Assembly: GCF_017591425.1 (NCBI RefSeq)
Contig: NW_024466607.1
Coordinates: 14,392,501-14,456,500 of the forward strand
Length of the DNA: 64,000 nucleotides
Direction of reading: 5' to 3'
Source: Ochotona curzoniae
Lineage: Eukaryota; Chordata; Mammalia; Lagomorpha; Ochotonidae
Position numbers and translations under genes: made by a program. Under the pieces are notes generated by a model that made no database searches, was not told the origin of the DNA, and worked only from the letters and a program-made list of their open reading frames with translations. Of the stretch, positions 55,401-63,379 are shown piece by piece (positions within the stretch are counted from its first letter, which is position 1; every line of letters starts with the position of its first letter).

Positions 55401-55881
55401 CGCCCCGGCTTCCAAATCTCGGGGCCCACAAGTCCCAGTCAGCGACGGACCCCCAGCCTTACCCTCACTCCCGCCCCTGCGGCCCCACCCTGAACGCGCA
55501 CCCACGACTCCCACCACCTGCAGCCCCGCCCCCACGGACCCCCTCCTCCGGTCCACCCAGGGGTTCTGGCGTGGTGGTCGCGGCTGTCCCCCACCTAGCG
55601 TCCCCCTAGGTCACCGCGCGGTCCGCGTTCTCCATCCACCCGGCCACCGCAAGGCCGTGCCCCGCCCCCTGGCCGCCGCGTGCGGGCTCCACCTGTGTGC
55701 CCGAGGCCGGCAGGACCCCGGGCCGGGGTGGGGCGCGAGGGTCGCTGGGCCCCCCCCACTCCCCAGCTCGCGGTCAGTACCTACCGGGAACGGCCCCCGC
55801 GGCGAGAACCAGCGCGGCCCCCAGAAACAGCAGCATGAGCGGCGGTCCCCAGCCCGGGCCCCCGCCCCCGGCTTGGCCCAT
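43256..55881 (-). CDS. CSPG5: CSPG5, neuroglycan C, part-time chondroitin sulfate proteoglycan (complete, 5 coding exons)
   Basis: CSPG5 is a neural type I membrane proteoglycan of the EGF family, involved in neurite and synapse development. Exons are 55881-55785, 55288-54271, 51930-51742, 49851-49776 and 43417-43256, all GT-AG and in phase; 1542 nt give 513 residues. Visible parts in order: signal peptide (about 1-30, hydrophobic LMLLFLGAALVLAAGA); Ser/Thr/Pro-rich chondroitin sulfate domain with a Ser-Gly-Asp site at 110-112; acidic box (about 269-280); EGF-like module (about 333-386, Cys 344, 348, 355, 361, 371, 373, 386); single membrane span (about 395-418, CVAVGSAALVLLLLFMM); and a 95-residue cytoplasmic tail ending in NNLT. 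It is somewhat shorter than the human protein as I recall it (539 or 566 residues). The difference is partly in the linker between acidic box and EGF module and partly an alternative exon 4 extension that looks broken here. Confidence 0.96.
43493..43545. repeat. Polypyrimidine (CTTT/CCTT)n run
   Basis: Interrupted TTTC/TTCC units in CSPG5 intron 4, about 75 bp from exon 5. Confidence 0.85.
43569..43892 (-). repeat. C-SINE inserted at the tail of an older SINE
   Basis: Perfect 18-bp duplication ATTTATTTCATTTTTAAA at 43551-43568 and 43893-43910. Confidence 0.95.
43893..44170 (-). repeat. C-SINE, old host copy
   Basis: TTTTTAAAGGCAGACTGACA to GGGAAGTGAAGCAGCCGGGAC and ATATGGGATGTCAGGGTA. Confidence 0.85.
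44336..44592 (+). repeat. C-SINE, old copy
   Basis: GCTGGTGCCTGGCCCAGCAGC to CTCTGCCTCTCCAACAAACC. Confidence 0.72.
44593..45396. other. No exon; unique intronic DNA
   Basis: Nothing recognised in this part of CSPG5 intron 4. The 185-codon frame at 44809-45366 has no recognisable product. Confidence 0.6.
45397..45757 (+). repeat. C-SINE with (GAAA)n tail
   Basis: Head GGGGGGCCTGGCACCGTGGCC. The tail AATAAATCTTTTTAAAAAAG has grown into GAAA units. Confidence 0.93.
46195..46225. repeat. (CG)n(CA)n dinucleotide run
   Basis: GCACGCGCGCGTGCGCACAC then CA units; a Z-DNA-prone alternation. Confidence 0.9.
46789..46805 (+). promoter_or_regulatory. CTCF-like motif in CSPG5 intron 4
   Basis: TCACCAGGGGGCCAGG keeps the CCAGGGGGC core. 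Confidence 0.4.
48370..48412 (+). repeat. Possible MIR scrap
   Basis: GGGGCTACAGTTTCTTCATC then AGTAAACAAATGACAG resembles the MIR 'CAGTTTCCTCATCTGTAAAATG' segment. Confidence 0.5.
48413..48680 (+). repeat. C-SINE
   Basis: GGGGGCCGGTGCTATGGCATTG to TCTGTAACTCTGATTTACAG and AATAAACAAACC. Confidence 0.85.
48700..48820 (+). mobile_element. Possible MER5-type hAT fragment
   Basis: CTTGCACTGTTCAACACAGG then CCAAGCACTTGAG fits the MER5 terminal region. Short and diverged. Confidence 0.4.
49776..49851 (-). CDS. CSPG5: CSPG5 coding exon 4 (cytoplasmic)
   Basis: The acceptor is TGACCAG|CAAATT and the donor CCAAAC|GTAAGG. The exon encodes KFRTPSELHNDNFSLSTIAE and then GSHPN, ending on a codon boundary. 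The sequence just past the donor keeps traces of a longer splice form (see findings). Confidence 0.94.
49852..51741 (-). other. CSPG5: CSPG5 intron 3
   Basis: Mostly unique sequence with no recognisable SINE, unlike the ELP6 introns. I see no further exon. Confidence 0.8.
51742..51930 (-). CDS. CSPG5: CSPG5 coding exon 3 (end of EGF module, membrane span)
   Basis: The acceptor is CTGCTGCAG|GTG and the donor ACCAA|GTGAGT. The exon encodes CNTQDYIWHKGMRCES, the transmembrane helix, and the basic juxtamembrane AKKLYLLKTENTKLRRT. Confidence 0.95.
51931..54270 (-). other. CSPG5: CSPG5 intron 2
   Basis: Unique sequence lacking recognisable SINEs. A short (CA)n lies near 53722 and another near 54050. 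No additional conserved exon is visible. Confidence 0.8.
54271..55288 (-). CDS. CSPG5: CSPG5 coding exon 2 (chondroitin sulfate domain, acidic box, first part of EGF module)
   Basis: The acceptor is CCCACAG|CGCGCGAC and the donor TGCAG|GTAAGG. The single 1018-nt exon encodes residues 33-371. It includes the DIIDIDYFEGLDGEGRG motif, the SLLDLYDDFTPFDESDFYPT segment, the Glu/Asp run, and the EGF cysteines up to AFC. Confidence 0.95.
55785..55881 (-). CDS. CSPG5: CSPG5 coding exon 1 (signal peptide)
   Basis: The ATG at 55881 opens MGQAGGGGPGWGPPLM, followed by a Leu/Ala-rich hydrophobic core. The donor CCCG|GTAGGT was chosen because it restores a V-P-A-R junction with exon 2. The alternative AG|GTACTG three bases on would shift the phase. 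Confidence 0.9.
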
Positions 55882-56011
55882 GGCACGGAGCCCCGGCCGC
55901 GGTGAGCGGTCCCCGCGCTGGCTGCGCCCCCGGCTCGCCCGGCCGCCGCGCCCGCCTGTGTTGCGGCCGCCTCAGCCCGCGGTGGGCAGCACGAGCAGCC
56001 GCCCGAGCCGC

Positions 56012-56060
56012 ATGCCGCCGCCGCCACCGCCGCCGCCGCGTCCGCCGCTCCCGCCTCCCG

Positions 56061-56091
<31 letters not shown>

Positions 56092-56092
56092 C
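56012..56092. repeat. (CCG/CGG)n trinucleotide tract upstream of CSPG5
   Basis: Two runs of GCC units (about 56012-56040 and 56062-56091, the second with about nine uninterrupted units) are broken by TCC and ACC variants. On the CSPG5 strand they read CGG/GGC about 130-210 nt upstream of the ATG, in the 5' UTR or core promoter. Confidence 0.9.
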
Positions 56093-56699
56093 TCGGCGCC
56101 GCCCCCACCCCGCCCGCCCCGCAGCACGTAGCGCTGACGCCGGTCCCCCAGGCCGCCCGCCGCGGCCACCGACGGACCCCCGCGCACAAGACGCGGGCGC
56201 AAACGGTTGCTGGGCGCTGCGCGCGCGCCCCGGCGGCCGACAGGTGCAGGGCGGGCCACCTGCGGGCAGGGCAGCCGCGCACCCTTTGGGGAAGGAGCAG
56301 GCGGCGGCTGATCCCGCGAACCCACCCACCCACCCGACCACGCGGCGAGCCGGGGGCGGGGACGTCGCAGTCCTAGACACCCGCAGACTCGGGGCGGGGC
56401 ACGGAGGAGCGGCAGGGCTGCAGCCCAAGCCCGCAGTGGAAGTGCCCCTGGTCCAGGTCGCACCATCCTGTCAAATTTCTGGGTCAATCCGATGTGCCAT
56501 GCGGGGAAGGGTCTACGCTCCACTGACCCCCCTCGAGGGCCTGGGGGCGTTGGCGAAGCCTGGAAAAGGGGCGAATCCGACGGCCCAGGCTCTAATCCGC
56601 TCAGACCTAATCCGCCCGCAGCCAAAGCCACTAGCCCAGATCTTGCAGATCCGGGCCCACCGGGACGCACGGAGGGGGCGGGGATGGGGTGGGGTGTGT

Positions 56700-57194
56700 T
56701 GGTGAGCCCTGGCCTGCCTTCATGAAGCCCCTGGGCAGCAGGAGGGCGACCTTGGATCTCTCTCTGGCAATGGACACGTAGTCTTCCCCCAGGTCATTAG
56801 AGCCCAAGTCCCCAGGTAGCCCCAGGAGGAAGGCGTAAGCAGGGGCTGGGCCAGGCAGGAGCCCGTCTCCCTCCCCCCGCCAAAGACATCCCTGTCTACA
56901 GAACCAGGAGACAGCCAGCAAGTGCAAGGCACTTGCGTCCTGTATTGTATGGCCGGGGAAGTTGCTGGGGTTGCAGAAGACCTGGCACCCAGTGACTGGC
57001 AAGCACTACTCACTCACCATACAACAGTGGGTCTAGGGTGTCCCGTAAAAGGGACAACTTTACTAGGGGCCAACTTTACTAGGTATTTCACTGGCTTCAT
57101 ACTGCCTCTGGGGATATTAAGATGCCAATCTTGGGGAAGGGGTTTGGCCTAAAAGGAATGAGACAACGCCTCCCCCCTCCCCCGCAACCCCAAT
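56700..57194. other. Intergenic; no gene recognised
   Basis: Unique sequence upstream of the CSPG5 island. A short local duplication (CAACTTTACTAGG, about 57053-57080) is present. Confidence 0.6.
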
Positions 57195-57390
57195 CTAAAA
57201 TTGGTGGACTGGATGCAGCACCTGGTTCTGCCCCAATTCCAGCTTCCTGGAAGGCTGTGGTGATAGCTCAAAAGTTGGGTTCTTGCCATCCACTCTGAGA
57301 ACTAGATTGAGTTCCTAGCTTTGCCCTGGCCAACGCCCTGCTGTCATGGGATTTGTTGGGGGGTGTTAGTGAGATGGAGGCTCTAAAAAA
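57195..57390 (+). repeat. C-SINE, very old copy
   Basis: Weak match: GTGATAGCTCAAAAGTTGGG, then ACTAGATTGAGTTCCTAGC. Confidence 0.5.
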
Positions 57391-57825
57391 TCGCCCAGAC
57401 CGCACAGCCTTTGCTAAAGCAGAAAGCTAGTTGTGGTTTCACACCTGCTCGCTGGCCACAACAGCAGCAATTTTTCCTGGTCCCTTCCCTCACACTTCAC
57501 TTCTGTGCCTTGCTTCTAATCCCCCCTGCTTCTTCTGTCTGTGAGCGGTCCTATGCCGCCTGGGACATGGCAGCCACTCGCACATTTTGCGTAATGCCAA
57601 ACAGGGACCCTTCTGCCTCTCTTCCTTAAAACTCTACCTACCCCAGCTGACTTCTCCTTTTTAGCACGTTTTGCGAAGTGTATTATTTTAAAATTCAGGT
57701 TTAGAATCAACAAAACGTGGTAGGAGATGTGAAATCTCTCATTTTTCAAGGTCTGCTTGTCCTCAACCATCTTCTTAATTCCCTGGAGACAAACGGTTAT
57801 CTTACTAATCAATTTGAGATTTTCT

Positions 57826-58142
57826 AAAAAAGATTTATTTACTTTTATTGGAAAGGCAGATCTACAGATAAGAGAGACACGAGAAAGATCTCACATCCAT
57901 TCCCCAAGCAGCCAAAACAGCTGGAGCTCAACTGATCTGAAAACAGGAGCCAGGAGCTTCTTCTGGGTCTCCCACAAGGGTGCAGGATCCCAAGGCTTTG
58001 GGCCATCCTCGACTGCTTTCCCAGGACACAAGCAGGGAGCTGGACGGTAAATGGAGCAGTTGGGACATGAACCGGTGTCCACATGGGATCTCTGTGCAAG
58101 CAAGGCAAGGACTTTAGCCATTAGGTGATTATGCCAGGCCCC
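57826..58142 (-). repeat. C-SINE
   Basis: AAAAAGATTTATTTACTTTT to GGTGATTATGCCAGGCCCC. Confidence 0.93.
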
Positions 58143-58359
58143 CAGTCTGGGAATTTCAGAAATCAAGTGTCCCCGCAGTTTTCTCAGTTTTCTGTGGATC
58201 CTCACTTGCCTTGCACAGGCAGACCGGAGAGTTGAACACTTGGAGGTGGTGTGAGCAAAGATGAGGAATGGGCATCAGCTCTTGTGTTACTGTGGCGGAA
58301 TCAGTGATCTATGCCTCCTAGGTGTGCTTGGTAGCCATACAATGTCAGATTATAATACA

Positions 58360-58456
58360 AGGGCACCTCAAGGTTAGTGAGAAAAAGTTAGAAGGTGTTT
58401 ATCTTGGTGCAAAAATCTTGTTGAAATTGATAGATTCTCTATGCACATTTTTCATT
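58360..58456 (+). mobile_element. Probable mariner-like element fragment
   Basis: GGGCACCTCAAGGTTAGTGAG, then TCTTGGTGCAAAAATCTTGT then ATGCACATTTTTCATTG, parallel to 27951-28165. Confidence 0.45.
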
Positions 58457-58521
58457 GGCCTAGGCTAGGATAGGTTAAAGAAATGACAGGCAACATAAGG
58501 GGAAACGTTTATATATGTATA

Positions 58522-58828
58522 TAAAGATTTATTTATTTTTATTGGAAACAGGTATACAGAGAGGAGGAAAGATTTTCTGTCCATTGATTCACTCCCTACA
58601 TGGCCACAATGACCGGAGATGAGCTGACCCAAAGCCAGGAGCCCTGAGCTGCTTCTGGGTTTCTCAAACAGGTGCAGGTTTCCAAGGTTTGCCCTCAACT
58701 GCTTTCATAGGGCACAAGCAAGGAGCTGGATGGGAAGTGGGGCCACAGGGACACGAACCAGTGCAGATATGCGGTTCTGGCATGTGCAAGGTGAGGATTT
58801 AAGCCACTAGGCTCCTGTGCTGGACCTG
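58522..58828 (-). repeat. C-SINE
   Basis: AAAGATTTATTTATTTTTAT to CTCCTGTGCTGGACC. The pyrimidine-rich part is shortened. Confidence 0.92.
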
Positions 58829-59035
58829 GAAAGTTGCTTTACCAGGGACTGCCGTTCAAAGTGGCTATTCCACGCTACATGGAGGGAGCACAGCTGCTGG
58901 CTTAATTTGGTATTAATTCCCAACACATGAATGGGTTTTCAGTTTTCTATGTGGTATAACTTGCCCAGTTCTTTAGAACCGTATTACAAGTGTTAGTCCT
59001 AATGGCAAGCTGACATGAAGACAATAAAGTCAATC

Positions 59036-59296
59036 ACAGGGACTGCACGGTGGTGCAACATGTCAAACTATTACTTGTGATGTTCCCATCTCATACTGGA
59101 GAGCCAATTTTAGTCTCGGCTGCTCTGCTTCCAATCTAGCTTCCACCAGTGTGCCTGGGAAGAGAGCAGATGATGCCCCAGCCACTCATGGGGAAGACCT
59201 GGATAGACCTTTACTCTTTGCATCGTGCTGGCGCATATCTGTCTGTTGCAACCATTTCGGGAATGAATTGGTAGATGGAAGCTCATTCTACTTTTC
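59036..59296 (+). repeat. C-SINE, old host copy
   Basis: ACAGGGACTGCACGGTGGTGC to GGTAGATGGAAGCTCATTC. The tail resumes at 59631. Confidence 0.8.
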
Positions 59297-59630
59297 TTTT
59301 TTTTTTTTAAAGATTTATTTTTATTGTTTTTTTATTGGAAAGGCGGATATACAGAGAGGAGAGACAGAGAGGAAGATCTTCCGTCCGATGATTCACTCCC
59401 CAAGTGAGTGCAACGGCCGATACTATGCCGATCCAAAGCCAGGAGCCTCTTCCGGGTCTCCCACGTGGGTGCAGGGTCCCAAAGCTTTGGGCTGTCCTCG
59501 ACTGCTTTCCCGGGCCACAGGCAGGGAGCTGGAAGGGAAGCGGGGCTGCCGGGATTAGAACCGGCGCCCATATGGGATCCCGGGCGTGCAAGGCGAGGAC
59601 CTTAACCACTTGCGCCACTGCGCCGGGCCC
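59297..59630 (-). repeat. Young C-SINE inserted in an older SINE
   Basis: Perfect 17-bp duplication AGCTCATTCTACTTTTC at 59280-59296 and 59631-59647. Ends GCGCCACTGCGCCGGGCCC. Confidence 0.96.
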
Positions 59631-59694
59631 AGCTCATTCTACTTTTCAAAAAATAATAACTTAAAAACAGTCAATGACACCAAAATCGTGCTAT

Positions 59695-59935
59695 GGAGAG
59701 GCAAGGCCAGCATTAGAATTAAAATGCTGCCCGTGGTGCTGTCATCCCACATGGGCTGCTCCACCTGCCATCCAGCTCCCTATTAATGTGCCTTGGAATA
59801 GCAGTAGACAACTCTACACCCCTTGGGAATCTGAAAGAAGCTCCTGCCTTTGAACGGACTTCGCTCCTGCAGTTGTGGTTCTTCGGGGGAGTGAATCAAT
59901 GGGTAGAAGACCAGTCTCTCATGTTTTCTTGCTGT
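59695..59935 (+). repeat. C-SINE, old copy
   Basis: GAGGCAAGGCCAGCATTAG to GGGAGTGAATCAATGGGTAG. Confidence 0.75.
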
Positions 59936-60863
59936 TAACCTCTGGATGGGAATCAGGATACAGAGGCTGGGAATCAAATGGCAGCCCTGAAGCGCTATCT
60001 GCTGTCCTTCCCAGGGCACCCCTCAACTCCACTTTCACCTGGGCCTTGTGATCTCTGAATAGGGAAAGACACTGGTAACTAGACTACATTCTGTTATAGG
60101 CAAGGCTGTCACCACTTTCAGTGAACAAGCCCAGGAAGAAGGGACAGGTTAAAGGGCCAAGGGTCTTAGTTTTGAAGGACACCTCCACACTATGGGGACT
60201 CTTGAGTTCTATCCAGCACTGTCGGAAATGGACATCACAACCTGGAGGTGCTCCTGTCTAACAGCTGGGACATAGCCACACAATTTAACATAGCTTAAGA
60301 TGAGGAACTACAAGTGCTTGCAGAGGAGGCCTGCTGCTTCAGGTGACAACCCAGGTGCTACCATACAACAGCTGATTAGAGCAAGGGTTTCTACAGTCTG
60401 GGCGCCCAAGGGAGAGACAGCAGTATGTCAGGGTGGAGTCACCTTGTGGAGAGGTACACCCAAGAGCCCTGCTGGCCCACGTGCTGACAGTGTGTTAGGT
60501 AGACTACGACAGCACCAAGGAGAAGGCATTTCTTTGCTTCATCAGCTATCTGGCAATGGTCACAGTATTGTATATAGTGTGGTTACATGGCTGAAGTCTG
60601 CAAAGCTGTCCTTAGGAATATAGATAGCTGTCATAATTTGGTAACCTATCTACCTTTCATGGGGTAGGAAGAGCATGAAAATCCCTTGGGAGCTGTAGTC
60701 AACATGTCTCCAATCCTGCAAGGGAGGGCTCCCACAAGAACTATATCAGAGCAGGACTGCCCCAGAGGGCCAGGTATTAAACAATCAGAGCCTCTAATTA
60801 TACTATTCCATCTTAAGAAGACGTGGCACTACATAAGAATGACCAACTTTTCTATTGTTATAT
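59936..60863. other. Intergenic; no gene or known repeat recognised
   Basis: The style of the sequence suggests an old retroelement, but I cannot name it. Confidence 0.5.
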
Positions 60864-61168
60864 ATTTTTAAAGATTTATTTTCATTGGAAAGGCAGATAT
60901 ATAGAGAGACAGAAGATCTTCCGTCCAATGATTCACTCCCCAAATGAGCGCAATGGCTGATGCTATGCCGATCCAAAGCCAGGAGCCTCTTCCGGGTCTC
61001 CCACGTGGGTGCAGGGTCCCAAAGCTTTGGGCTGTCCTCGACTGCTTTCCCGGGCCACAGGCAGGCAGCTGGAAGGGAAGTGGGGCCGCCGGGATTAGAA
61101 CCGGTGTCCATATGGGATCCTGGGTGTGCAAGGCGAGGACCTTATCCACTGCGCCATTGCACTGGACC
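60864..61168 (-). repeat. Young C-SINE
   Basis: Target duplication CTATTGTTATAT at 60852-60863 and 61169-61180. Same subfamily as the copies at 2584 and 59297. Confidence 0.95.
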
Positions 61169-61180
61169 CTATTGTTATAT

Positions 61181-62005
61181 TTTGTTACTCATTTGAATCT
61201 TTTACATGTGTTCCTATGGTCTGGTATTCCCAACCTCCCTAGGATGTTGCCTTTCTGTGACTTCACTGAAGGCGACACCCAAGGCCTGGTACATGGCAAG
61301 CCTTTAAATGTTTACTGGGCAAACTCATAGAATGAACCTTGAGGAACGGCTTCTGTGCAGACTCTACCGCAGCTTTCCTGGCCAGTGGTCCTCAGGGCAG
61401 GCTCTTGACTGGGCACAGCAGCATGCCCTGTCAACTTGCTAAGAATTGAGATGTGTAGGGCCCAGTATCTTGTGTATTCCTGGACAGGGTTATGTTACTG
61501 AATTCAAATTTGAAGTGACAATTCTCAGTGGATTTGGGGCAATTATGCCTTAACAGGAACCTGAGGATCCATGAAGGACAATGTTAGTGGGCAGTGTAGG
61601 CCGTATTATGTTCTAAAACCACTCATGCAAAGTTGTTAGCTAGTCTTTGGTTAGTCTGGATCAAAGATTAACCACCTGGGGGAATGCCACAGCTGAAGCT
61701 TCAGTCTTCTTTTTGGGAAGCACATTTTGGCAAGAACTGGAGGTTTGCCTGACAGAAGACACAGAATCCTCTTGTTCTGCCTCACTGAATTCGAATGCTA
61801 CTTGAAGACAATCGTTTCTTTCCTTGTTTTCAGCCGTCTTTGCTTCCTACTTGGGGTTGTCCAAACTGTATCCTGGCACACATTCCCCATCCAGTTTGCC
61901 AAGCAAGTCTGTTCCTTCCTTGGAGGTACCTGTATGCAGGTTACCCTCTCTGTGGACAATGTCCATTCATCTCCCTTTACTGTGACTACAAAAATAAACA
62001 GCGAG
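61181..62005. other. Intergenic; nothing recognised
   Basis: Unique AT-rich sequence. The plus-strand frame at 61727-62062 has no recognisable product. Confidence 0.55.
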
Positions 62006-62036
62006 ACACAAGGCACTTCAGAAAGTTCATGGAGGG

Positions 62037-62352
62037 AACGGTGTTGTGGCATAATGAGTTAAGCTTTAGTGCTTGACACCAGCACCGCCAATGGTCGCTG
62101 GTTCAAGTCCTGGCTGCTGTACTCTGATCCAGCAACTTGCTAATGTGGAAAATGGGAAAGAAGCAGAAATTGGCCCAAGTACCTGCACCCCTGCACCCAC
62201 AGTGGAAACCTGGAAGAATTTTGCAGTGTGTTGCTTCAGCCTGGTCTCGTTGGGTAAGTTGAGGCCCTTGCGGAGTGAACTAGTGGATGGAAGCTCCCTG
62301 TTTCTCTTTCTCTTTGTAATTCTGCCATTGAAATAAATCTATCTTAAAAAAA
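62037..62352 (+). repeat. C-SINE, old copy
   Basis: ACGGTGTTGTGGCATAATGAG to GCCATTGAAATAAATCTATC. It sits between GCACTTCAGAAAGTTCATGG and CTCTTTCCATGAACAT, an inverted pair. Confidence 0.85.
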
Positions 62353-62378
62353 TTATAAACTCTTTCCATGAACATATT

Positions 62379-62567
62379 TTTAAATAAATATTTTTATTGG
62401 AGAGGCAGATCAGATTTAAGGATAGGAAAGACAGATCTTCTGTCTGCTGGTTCTCTCCCCAAATGGCCGCAAAGGCCGAAGCTGAGATGATCCAGTGTCA
62501 AGAGCCAGGAGCCTCTTCTGGGTCTCCCATGTGGGTGCAAGGTCCCATGGCTTTGGGCCATCCTCCA
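62379..62567 (-). repeat. C-SINE, head half missing
   Basis: TTTTTAAATAAATATTTTTA to CTTTGGGCCATCCTCC, then breaks into unrelated A-rich DNA. A further minus-strand scrap lies at about 62700-62745. Confidence 0.82.
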
Positions 62568-62939
62568 AAGGAGAAAAAAAAAAAAATCTGTATTTATCAC
62601 AAAAGAAGGATAACATGTATGTGCACACAAGATCCCATATGTTGGTTTAATTTTCAAATGCAGAGGACAGACAGGATTGGGTTTTGCTGAGGAGCACAAT
62701 CGTAAGTCTCCATGAGTGGCAGGAACCCAATTACTTACATCATCACAATTTTTTGAAGAACCTTAATATGTCTGTTAATATCATAAGGGCAAGCACCTGG
62801 GAAGTAACTCCAAGTCATGCCATTATAACTGCTGACAAGACTAGGTATGCCCAAGTATTATGGTTCTTCACAGGATGCATGAAGAACCCAGTGTGTGAAT
62901 GCAGAGAATGGGATTAGAATCCAGAGATCATACTGCATT

Positions 62940-63290
62940 TATTCACTAAGAAGCAGGGTAGGCCTTGTTTTGTGGGCAATTGCATCAGGTACCTGCCCTG
63001 CTATCTGGTAGGCATGGCTTACAACTATCTCCCCATGTCCTGAGGCACAGTTTCCAGGCCTACTAGTGGAGTGTGACCTCTGACTTGATAAGGTCAAGGG
63101 GAATACACATGGAATTTGACTAGAAAATTCAAGGGAGAAAGATGTGCCTTACAGCCAATGACACTGTCTTTGGTGAATGGGGGGGGTGCTCCTGCCCTCC
63201 CCTTTCTCACTTTTTATAACCTGTACTTGTGTATAATAAAGAAGACATTCCTCAACAGCTTGTCTCTAGTGCTTCTTATGGCAAAAGAAC
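62940..63290 (+). mobile_element. Possible solo-LTR-like 3' region
   Basis: A TTTTTATAA box (about 63212) is followed 20 bp later by AATAAA (63235) and a short GT-rich stretch, the layout of an LTR U3-R-U5. No coding sequence is present. It could be chance. Confidence 0.3.
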
Positions 63291-63379
63291 ACCACTGCAT
63301 CACCCTCGGGGCCTGCTGGCAGGCTTTAAACGCTGAGATTGTTTGTCCATTCCTCCCTTCATTTTGCTGAAAGAACACA

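Larger units (their letters stand above)
55080..56690. promoter_or_regulatory. CSPG5: CpG island over CSPG5 exon 1, 5' part of exon 2 and promoter
   Basis: This is the largest CpG-rich block of the window. It covers the start of exon 2, intron 1, exon 1 and about 800 bp upstream. GC boxes are frequent and no TATA box is seen. Very long overlapping frames on both strands here are low-complexity artefacts. Confidence 0.8.

Noticed and set aside
55048..55905. 285-codon plus-strand frame opposite CSPG5 exons 1-2
   Set aside because: It is antisense to an undoubted coding exon in a CpG island. Low-complexity shadow.
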